From positions 341 through 5,417 of the forward strand of contig DGQO01000288.1 in assembly GCA_002400445.1 (NCBI GenBank): a DNA stretch of 5,077 nucleotides, written 5' to 3'. Below, one piece after another: positions 1 through 5,077 of the stretch. Position numbers and translations under genes: made by a program. Source of the stretch: Chitinophagaceae bacterium UBA4412. Lineage in GTDB: Bacteria; Bacteroidota; Bacteroidia; Chitinophagales; Chitinophagaceae. The notes under the pieces are model-generated. The model saw only the letters and a program-made list of their open reading frames with translations. It did no database searches and had not been told where the DNA came from. Position 1 is the stretch's first letter. Each line of letters opens with the position of its first letter.

Positions 1-95
1 ATCCATTGAAGTACGGAACCAGTAAAGGAGTGCAAAAATAGGTATCTACAGCATAGCTTCCAACAGCATACAAGGTTTTTGCAGGATTGAAGTGC
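1..95. other. Left-edge spacer upstream of the TPR gene
   Basis: No complete gene is visible here. On the plus strand a short open frame runs in from the left edge and stops with TAG at 39-41, reading PLKYGTSKGVQK; it could be the C-terminal tail of an upstream gene. On the minus strand the frame from 94 down to the edge is also open (about 31 codons, containing LYAVGSYAVDTYFC) but has no ATG. Both are too short to decide between. No terminator hairpin is apparent. Confidence 0.4.
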
Positions 96-103
96 TATCT
101 TTG
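96..103 (+). promoter_or_regulatory. Bacteroidota-type -7 promoter element for the TPR gene
   Basis: TATCTTTG matches the Bacteroidota -7 consensus TAnnTTTG at every fixed position. The -33 partner is weak: the nearest upstream TTG (79-81, within TTTTTG) leaves only 14 bases, shorter than the usual 17-23. Transcription would begin near 109-111, leaving a leader of about 15 bases before the ATG at 126. The position also argues against translation starting at the upstream TTG (87), which would lie outside this transcript. Inferred from motif only. Confidence 0.55.
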
Positions 104-125
104 CCATCCAAATTTTTTGAAGCGT

Positions 126-782
126 ATGAAGTGGTTAAACCAGATTATAAAATATCGTTTGTGGCTGGGCCTGGCTTTTTTAGCCCTGGCTGTTTTCACC
201 AATATACAAGCTGGCTTCTGGCCCGCATTTGTACTTTACCTCGTGGGTACAATCCTCATTGTAGGTCATTTCTTATTTGGTCCACTCCGGCTTATACAAG
301 CACATATGGAAGATGGTGATCTTGAAGGTGCGCAAAAAGTGGTGAATGGGATCATGTTTCCCGGGCTGCTGATCAAACCTATGCGCAGCGTGTACTATAC
401 CCTCAAAGGAAACCTGGCGATGGTAGACCAGAAATTTGATGAAGCGGAAAAGCATATGAAAAAAGGCCTTAGCCTTGGCGGTGGCGCCCTTACCAAGCAA
501 GCTGAAGGACCTAACCGGTTTCAACTTGGTATGCTGGCCATGCAAAAAGGCGACTATAAAGAAGGAGAAAGCCTCATACGCCAGGCCCTTCGTGCCGGCC
601 TGCCAGACAATGAAAATAATGCTGCCGCTTATCTGCAACTTTGCAGCATCATGATGCGGAAAAGACAATTTCGCACGGCTAAAGAATATTTCAAGAAAGC
701 TAAGGGCTATAAACCCACCACACCGCAGATTGTAGAGCAAATCAAGCAAATAGAAAAAAGCATTCACCGTATGCCTGGTTAG
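126..782 (+). CDS. Small membrane-anchored TPR-repeat protein, function unknown
   Basis: A 218-residue protein with two hydrophobic segments near the N-terminus (about residues 12-27 and 32-52), so probably held in the inner membrane by a helical hairpin, followed by a soluble helical region of degenerate tetratricopeptide repeats. Repeat-like units are seen around 62-75 (EDGDLEGAQKVV), 90-117 (YYTLKGNLAMVDQKFDEAEK), 130-157 (RFQLGMLAMQKGDYKEGE) and 168-196 (YLQLCSIMMRKRQFRTAKEY), with the usual small residue and aromatic spacing. TPR domains normally scaffold protein-protein contacts; no catalytic motif is visible and no partner can be named. The ATG at 126 is preferred over an in-frame TTG at 87, because the extra 13 residues precede the membrane segment without resembling a signal and the codons overlap a consensus promoter. 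The gene has its own promoter and converges on the SRPBCC gene with a 4-base overlap, so it is probably monocistronic. Confidence 0.85.
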   Translation: MKWLNQIIKYRLWLGLAFLALAVFTNIQAGFWPAFVLYLVGTILIVGHFLFGPLRLIQAHMEDGDLEGAQKVVNGIMFPGLLIKPMRSVYYTLKGNLAMVDQKFDEAEKHMKKGLSLGGGALTKQAEGPNRFQLGMLAMQKGDYKEGESLIRQALRAGLPDNENNAAAYLQLCSIMMRKRQFRTAKEYFKKAKGYKPTTPQIVEQIKQIEKSIHRMPG

Positions 783-1249
783 GATATAGCGGCATTCATT
801 TCTTCTACTTTTGCAAAGCGATATTTAAAAATTCCTTCCAATTGTTTGCGCACAAAAAGATGGTGGGCAATATCTCCCAGAAACCAAAAGGGCAATTTAT
901 AATGCACAATATCGGTCATCAATACACCGCCATCTGTAGCTTCAAAATGATGCTGATGGTGCCATAAGCTGTAGGGGCCAAAGCGCTGCTCATCTATAAA
1001 ATATTTCATGGGCTGCACTTGCGTGATTTCCGTCATCCAATAGAGCGGGATACCCAATACCGGCCGTACCTTATACTCTATAATTTGCCCTGCATACATT
1101 TGTGGGCCGTGGTGTTTGGACACAATTTTAAAACCCATTTCCTTTGGTGTAATCTCCTGCAGATTTGCCGGGTTACTAAAAAATGCCCAGGCTTCCTGCA
1201 GCGGCATTTTTAAAAACTGTGTTGTTTTAAGGCTATAAACTTTACTCAT
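779..1249 (-). CDS. SRPBCC (START/Bet v1-like) superfamily ligand-binding protein
   Basis: A 156-residue protein, about the normal length for a single SRPBCC domain, which folds as a helix-grip around a deep hydrophobic cavity. It resembles the uncharacterised bacterial group of ligand-binding SRPBCC proteins (COG4276-like). Visible hallmarks are the N-terminal strand and helix KMPLQEAWAFFSNPANLQEITP (residues 14-35, split here only for reference), the central stretch GPYSLWHHQHHF (91-102), typical of this group, and a long C-terminal helix (about 124-151) beginning GDIAHHLFVRKQLEGIF. There is no signal peptide or membrane segment, so it should be cytoplasmic. Ligand and reaction are unknown; the histidine cluster at 97-101 could be structural or could contact the ligand. 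The ATG at 1249 (MSKVYSL) is chosen because homologous domains begin with this strand; an upstream in-frame ATG at 1327 would add 26 residues of non-domain sequence. It is transcribed away from the helicase gene. Confidence 0.85.
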   Translation of the reverse strand: MSKVYSLKTTQFLKMPLQEAWAFFSNPANLQEITPKEMGFKIVSKHHGPQMYAGQIIEYKVRPVLGIPLYWMTEITQVQPMKYFIDEQRFGPYSLWHHQHHFEATDGGVLMTDIVHYKLPFWFLGDIAHHLFVRKQLEGIFKYRFAKVEEMNAAIS

Positions 1250-1381
1250 GGTTTGCTTTAATTTTACATAACAATAATGGGTGCATTTTGTTTTGGGTTT
1301 CTCCGCAAGGCTGTAACAACAAAACAAACTAACGTTGCCTATGTTATCAAGAATCGCTGGCCAGCCAGCTTCAATCCCGCA
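1250..1381. other. Divergent intergenic spacer between SRPBCC and helicase genes
   Basis: This 132-bp spacer should carry the promoters for two divergent genes. The plus-strand helicase frame stays open back to an ATG at 1277, but the 35 extra residues (MGAFCFGFLRKAVTTKQ and onward) do not look like UvrD sequence and I treat them as untranslated. No good TAnnTTTG element is seen for the minus-strand gene. No hairpin or clear operator repeat stands out. Confidence 0.5.
1330..1337 (+). promoter_or_regulatory. Possible -7 element for the helicase gene
   Basis: TAACGTTG agrees with the Bacteroidota consensus TAnnTTTG at five of six fixed bases. It lies 44 bases before the preferred ATG at 1382, giving a leader of about 35-40 bases. 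No TTG is found at the expected -33 spacing, so this is a weak candidate. Confidence 0.25.
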
Positions 1382-4300
1382 ATGATGAATACATACCAGC
1401 AGGCGCTAAAACAAAAATTTGAAGATGCCTATGCGCAATTAAATACGCAACAGCGCACAGCCGTAGATACGATTGAAGGACCCGTAATGGTAATTGCCGG
1501 CCCGGGCACAGGTAAAACACAAATTCTTGCAGCACGAATCGGAAAGATTTTATTGGATACAGATGCACAGCCGGAAAATATCCTTTGCCTCACTTACACG
1601 GATGCCGGTGCTATAGCCATGCGCCGGAGGCTACAACTATTTATTGGTGCAGATGCGTACAAAGTAAATATTTACACCTTCCATGCTTTTTGCAATGATA
1701 TTATACAGGATAATTTGTCGCTCTTTGAAAAAAATGTGCTTGATCCGATCTCAGACCTGGAAAGCCTGCAGCTTTTTAAGTCTCTTGTAGATCGCTTTCC
1801 AAAAAACCATCCACTGAAACGTTATCGTGGTGATGTTTATTACGAAGTGGGCAACCTACGCAGACTTTTCGGGGCCATGAAAAAAGAAGGCTGGACCGCT
1901 GCATTCATCAATGAAAAAATTGATGAATACCTGGCCGACCTGCACAACCGGGAAGAATTTATTTACCAGCGAAAATACAGGCAGTTTAATGCCGGGGATC
2001 AGAAGATTGAAAAACTAAATGAAGAAAAAGAGCGCATTGAAAAATTGCGGGCCGCTGTAAATGAGTTTGACAATTACCAGCAAATGATGCGGGCGCACAA
2101 TCGTTACGATTTTGATGATATGATTAACTGGGTAATTAAAGCTTTTGAAGAGAATAAAAACTTACTGGCAAATTACCAGGAAAAATTTCAATACATTTTA
2201 GTGGATGAATTCCAGGATACCAGTGGCACACAAAATCGCCTGGTGCAATTGCTCATTAATTATTGGGATATGCCCAATGTTTTTGTGGTGGGCGATGATG
2301 ATCAAAGCATTTATCGCTTCCAGGGCGCAAACGTGGAGAATATGCTGGATTTTGCTAACCAATACAGTAAAGACCTGCGCACGGTTGTACTCACGAATAA
2401 TTATCGCAGCATTCAACCCATCCTTGATATTTCAAAAACCCTGATTGACAGAAATGCAGAGCGCCTCGTAAAGCAAATAGCGGGCTTGAGTAAGGATTTG
2501 ATTTCTGCAAAAGAAAGTATAAGGCTTTTGCAAAATCCACCCAGGTTCATCGAGTACAATAGTATGATGGATGAAATGGTAGGTATTACCCTGCAGGTAG
2601 AAGGCTTGCTGGCAGAGGGTGTACAGCCAGGTCGCATTGCAGTTATTTACAAAGAGAACAAGTACGGGGAAGAGCTTACTACTTTTTTTCGCCTGAAAAA
2701 TATACCCTTTTACAGCAAGCGGAATATCAATTTACTGGAACAACCTTTCATTAAAAAAATCATACAGTTGCTGCGTTACTTAAACGCAGAACATGATATT
2801 CCTTATGGTGGAGATGAACTGTTGTTTGAAATTTTGCATTATGATTTCTATTCCATCCCAGCCATTGATGTGGCCCGGCTCACGGTGGAAATGAACCAAA
2901 AGAAATATAGTGAGCAGGGAATGTCTCTGCGCAGCATTTTAGCACAAAAGGCAGCAGCGGCTCCCAAAGATCTTTTCGATGCCGGCCTGCATAAAAACTT
3001 AAAAGCATTAAGCCATGTTTTGGAACAATTGATTACCGATGTAGCCAATGTGACACTTCAGCAATTGTTTGAAAACATCATTCAAAAAGCCGGCGTGCTT
3101 ACCTATATCATGCAGCACCCGGATAAAGTTTCGCTCATGCAATTGCTTACCGCTTTATTTGATTTTATAAAAGATGAAACCAGCCGTAACCCCATGCTCA
3201 ACCTGCGTGGGCTTATGGAGATTATTGATCTTGTGGAAAAAGAAGATCTTGGCCTGCCCATGAGCCAGGTATCTGGTGCAGAAAAAGGAGTGAACTTACT
3301 TACGGCCCATGGCAGTAAAGGTTTGGAGTTTGAGTACGTATTTTTTGCAGGTTGTAATGCCGGCTTCTGGGAGAAGAAAAGAAAACCGAGTGCCGGCTTC
3401 AAACTTCCAGACACTATGTTCAGCAGCACCACAGCAGGCGATGCCGCCGGGCTGGAAGAACTGCGCCGCTTATTTTATGTAGCGCTCACCCGGGCAGAAA
3501 TATATCTCATTGTTTCCTATTCCCGCTTTAAAAATGATGGTAAAGAAATGGAGCCAAGTATGTTTATTGCCGAGATACAGGAAACCCATCAGCTACAAGT
3601 AGAAAAAGTAAGTATTGAAGATGAAGCTATGGTAGATTTCCAGGCAATGCGTTTTAGCCAGACAAGCCCCGAAATCATGCAAAACGAAGAAGATTTTATT
3701 TCTCACCTCCTGGCAAAGTTTGTAATGAATGTAACGGCGCTTAACAGTTATTTAAAATGCCCGCTGGGCTTCTATTACCAAACCCTTATTCGCATTCCTT
3801 CCGGTAAAAATGAAGCTACAGAATTTGGTAGTGCTATTCACTTTGCGCTGGAGCGGCTGTTTAGAAAAATGCAGGATAATGGCAAAGAAAAATTTGCAGG
3901 AGCGAAAGATCTTGTGGAAGACTTTAAATGGTACCTGCATAAGCACCGGGAAAACTTTACCCGGGAAGCTTTTGCACGTCGCCTCGAGTATGGAGAGGAA
4001 GTGCTGCAGAATTATTACGACAAATATGTGAGCACCTGGAATAAAGTAGTATCTGTAGAAAGAAATATCAGGGCCGTAGTAGCCGGCGTACCCATCAAAG
4101 GAAAATTAGACAAACTGGAATTTGACGGTAAAGACATCAATGTGGTTGATTATAAAACAGGCAATATCGAATATGCCCTACCCAAGCTTAAAGGCCCCAA
4201 TGATAAAGATCCCAATGGTGGTGATTACTGGCGCCAGGCGGTGTTCTATAAAATTCTCATAGATAATGATACCCAAAAAGACTGGAAGGTAGTGAGTACA

Positions 4301-4528
4301 GAATTTGACTTTATTGAGCCTGATAAAAAGAAGGAATACCGTAAAGAAAAGATTGTGATTAGCCCGGCAGATACGGAGACGGTGAAACAACAAATCATCA
4401 CCGTATGGCAAAAGATACAAGACCGGGATTTCTATACCGGCTGCGGAGCCGAAGACTGCCATTGGTGCAATTTTGTAAAAGATAATAATATGGCCGTGGC
4501 CTTGCATGAACTGGAAGAAGAGGACTAA
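1382..4528 (+). CDS. UvrD/PcrA-type SF1A DNA helicase fused to a PD-(D/E)XK nuclease
   Basis: A single-chain helicase-nuclease of about 1048 residues (counted from ATG 1382; ATG 1385 is equally possible), likely to unwind and trim DNA ends in repair or recombination in the cytoplasm. The helicase half (about 15-725) has the Q motif LNTQQRTAV (20-28), Walker A AGPGTGKT (39-46), motif Ia LTYTDAGA (70-77), TFHAFC (99-104), Walker B VDEFQDT (274-280), motif III GDDDQSIYRFQGA (304-316), motif IV NYRS (340-343), motif V TAHGSKGLEF (641-650) and motif VI YVALTRA with R704. A charged, probably coiled helix (206-232) sits in the 1B region. The C-terminal nuclease (about 785-1035) shows H820, D910, D923-Y924-K925 (VVDYKTG) and Q952/Y956, so its active site looks complete. 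Cys793 with Cys1021, Cys1026 and Cys1029 probably bind an iron-sulfur cluster, as in AddB and Cas4 nucleases. The architecture resembles AdnA/AdnB or AddA, but no partner subunit gene is adjacent. A plain UvrD/PcrA is excluded by the extra 300 residues. The start is uncertain: the frame is open back to ATG 1277. Confidence 0.92.
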   Translation: MMNTYQQALKQKFEDAYAQLNTQQRTAVDTIEGPVMVIAGPGTGKTQILAARIGKILLDTDAQPENILCLTYTDAGAIAMRRRLQLFIGADAYKVNIYTFHAFCNDIIQDNLSLFEKNVLDPISDLESLQLFKSLVDRFPKNHPLKRYRGDVYYEVGNLRRLFGAMKKEGWTAAFINEKIDEYLADLHNREEFIYQRKYRQFNAGDQKIEKLNEEKERIEKLRAAVNEFDNYQQMMRAHNRYDFDDMINWVIKAFEENKNLLANYQEKFQYILVDEFQDTSGTQNRLVQLLINYWDMPNVFVVGDDDQSIYRFQGANVENMLDFANQYSKDLRTVVLTNNYRSIQPILDISKTLIDRNAERLVKQIAGLSKDLISAKESIRLLQNPPRFIEYNSMMDEMVGITLQVEGLLAEGVQPGRIAVIYKENKYGEELTTFFRLKNIPFYSKRNINLLEQPFIKKIIQLLRYLNAEHDIPYGGDELLFEILHYDFYSIPAIDVARLTVEMNQKKYSEQGMSLRSILAQKAAAAPKDLFDAGLHKNLKALSHVLEQLITDVANVTLQQLFENIIQKAGVLTYIMQHPDKVSLMQLLTALFDFIKDETSRNPMLNLRGLMEIIDLVEKEDLGLPMSQVSGAEKGVNLLTAHGSKGLEFEYVFFAGCNAGFWEKKRKPSAGFKLPDTMFSSTTAGDAAGLEELRRLFYVALTRAEIYLIVSYSRFKNDGKEMEPSMFIAEIQETHQLQVEKVSIEDEAMVDFQAMRFSQTSPEIMQNEEDFISHLLAKFVMNVTALNSYLKCPLGFYYQTLIRIPSGKNEATEFGSAIHFALERLFRKMQDNGKEKFAGAKDLVEDFKWYLHKHRENFTREAFARRLEYGEEVLQNYYDKYVSTWNKVVSVERNIRAVVAGVPIKGKLDKLEFDGKDINVVDYKTGNIEYALPKLKGPNDKDPNGGDYWRQAVFYKILIDNDTQKDWKVVSTEFDFIEPDKKKEYRKEKIVISPADTETVKQQIITVWQKIQDRDFYTGCGAEDCHWCNFVKDNNMAVALHELEEED

Positions 4529-4613
4529 GCAGCGCAACCTTTACATTTATTTACCTGCTCACGCCACAGTGTTATTATAACCTTGTGATATCTTCACCTA
4601 AAGATTTACAATT
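4529..4613. other. Spacer between helicase and lipoprotein genes
   Basis: This 85-bp AT-rich stretch contains no gene. I see no strong stem-loop followed by a T-run, so no intrinsic terminator for the helicase gene can be called; the short CAC/GTG pairing near 4560-4571 is too weak. A partial promoter match is listed separately. Read-through from the helicase into the lipoprotein gene is possible. Confidence 0.4.
4578..4585 (+). promoter_or_regulatory. Possible -7 element for the lipoprotein gene
   Basis: TAACCTTG fits the Bacteroidota TAnnTTTG consensus at five of six fixed bases and would start transcription near 4592, about 22 bases before the TTG start at 4614. There is no TTG at the expected -33 spacing. 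A competing looser match at 4607-4616 overlaps the start codon and would leave the gene without its signal sequence. Confidence 0.25.
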
Positions 4614-5077
4614 TTGATAAGCAATTCTATTTTTATAGCCTTAAGAAAAGCCGGTGCGTTCATCCTGCTGCTCCTACTGCTGGCAGTCATTAGTATTTTT
4701 CCAAATAGCTGTGCTCAAATTGGGGCAACAACGGGTGGACCAAGAGATTCCATTGCGCCGGTACTTGTACGATCAAGCCCACAACCCCGCACCACATCTT
4801 TCGACGGAAAAAAAATCACCCTTGTGTTTGATGAATACATCACGTTAAAAGAGCCGCAGAATAATATCCTGATCTCTCCTTTTCAGCAGAATCAACCCAT
4901 GGTAACTTCCAATTTAAAAACCGTTTCTATTAAATTAAAGGACAGCCTTCGCCCAAACACAACGTATAATATACAGTTTGGGGATGCCATTGAGGATATT
5001 AATGAAGGCAATGCCCTCAAAGATTTTAGCTATGTATTTTCTACCGGTACTTATATTGACAGTATGACTTTAAAAGG
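4614..5077 (+). CDS. Ig-like (Big_5-type) domain lipoprotein, partial at right edge
   Basis: The first 154 residues of a secreted lipoprotein; the gene continues past the window. The N-terminus has a signal peptide with a basic patch (ALRKAG), a run of hydrophobic residues (AFILLLLLLAVISIF) and a lipobox-like FPNSC whose cysteine is residue 33, so the mature protein should be lipid-anchored. After the cysteine comes the Bacteroidota family signature AQIGATTGGPRDSIAPV (34-50), then an immunoglobulin-like beta domain of the Big_5/SbsA type (about 45-145) with ITLVFDEYI (68-76), LKDSLRPNTTYNIQFG and EGNALKDFSYVFSTG (ending at 145). In full-length relatives this domain leads into a long, mostly beta-rich envelope protein of unknown role. 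TTG at 4614 is the only reasonable start: a stop lies at 4599-4601 and no in-frame ATG or GTG precedes the signal peptide. Position -3 of the lipobox is proline rather than leucine, so processing by signal peptidase II is likely but not certain. Confidence 0.82.
   Translation, partial: MISNSIFIALRKAGAFILLLLLLAVISIFPNSCAQIGATTGGPRDSIAPVLVRSSPQPRTTSFDGKKITLVFDEYITLKEPQNNILISPFQQNQPMVTSNLKTVSIKLKDSLRPNTTYNIQFGDAIEDINEGNALKDFSYVFSTGTYIDSMTLK

Noticed and set aside
273..767. 164-codon minus-strand open frame antisense to the TPR gene
   Set aside because: It lies wholly opposite a gene with coherent membrane and TPR features, and its translation has no recognisable domain; it is a shadow frame.
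1019..1213. Plus-strand 64-codon frame inside the SRPBCC gene
   Set aside because: Shadow of the minus-strand SRPBCC coding sequence; no initiation context or domain.
3103..3432. 109-codon minus-strand frame opposite helicase motif V
   Set aside because: Antisense to conserved helicase sequence (TAHGSKGLEF) with no plausible domain of its own.
4178..4537. 119-codon minus-strand open frame opposite the nuclease end of the helicase
   Set aside because: The plus strand here encodes the nuclease active site and cysteine cluster; the antisense product resembles no known fold and is explained by codon bias.
4560..4571. Short CAC/GTG inverted repeat after the helicase gene
   Set aside because: Only three base pairs and no following T-run, so it is not a credible terminator or operator.
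4654..4848. Plus-strand 64-codon frame at the start of the lipoprotein gene
   Set aside because: It is out of frame with the lipoprotein, whose signal peptide and Ig-like domain are convincing; the alternative frame gives no recognisable protein.

Overview
The window looks like a housekeeping-type stretch of a Bacteroidota chromosome, most likely from the Chitinophagaceae or a near relative. Three things point there: a perfect match to the Bacteroidota -7 promoter consensus (TAnnTTTG) ahead of the first gene, the lack of strong Shine-Dalgarno sequences, and protein families typical of the phylum (the Ig-like lipoprotein beginning CAQIGATTGGPRDSIAPV and the UvrD helicase with a C-terminal nuclease). 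Base composition looks moderate to AT-leaning and even throughout. No mobile element, RNA gene or CRISPR array is visible.

Layout, left to right. Positions 1-125 are an upstream spacer with a likely promoter at 96-103; a short open tail from a neighbouring gene may enter at the left edge. A small two-helix membrane protein with TPR-like repeats (126-782, +) converges on an SRPBCC/START-like protein (779-1249, -), and their stop codons overlap by four bases. A 132-bp divergent spacer (1250-1381) separates the SRPBCC gene from the largest gene, a UvrD/PcrA-type superfamily 1A helicase fused to a PD-(D/E)XK nuclease with a probable iron-sulfur cluster (about 1382-4528, +). After an 85-bp spacer, an Ig-like-domain lipoprotein (4614 to beyond the right edge, +) begins with a TTG codon and is cut by the window end.

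The four genes do not form an obvious pathway: two are envelope-associated (TPR membrane protein, lipoprotein), one is a probable small-hydrophobic-ligand binder and one acts on DNA. The helicase-nuclease has every catalytic motif of both halves and should be an active single-chain DNA end-processing or repair enzyme. It is the most interesting object here because of its non-standard cysteine spacing and altered helicase motifs Ia and III. I found no evidence for a new multi-gene system in this window.
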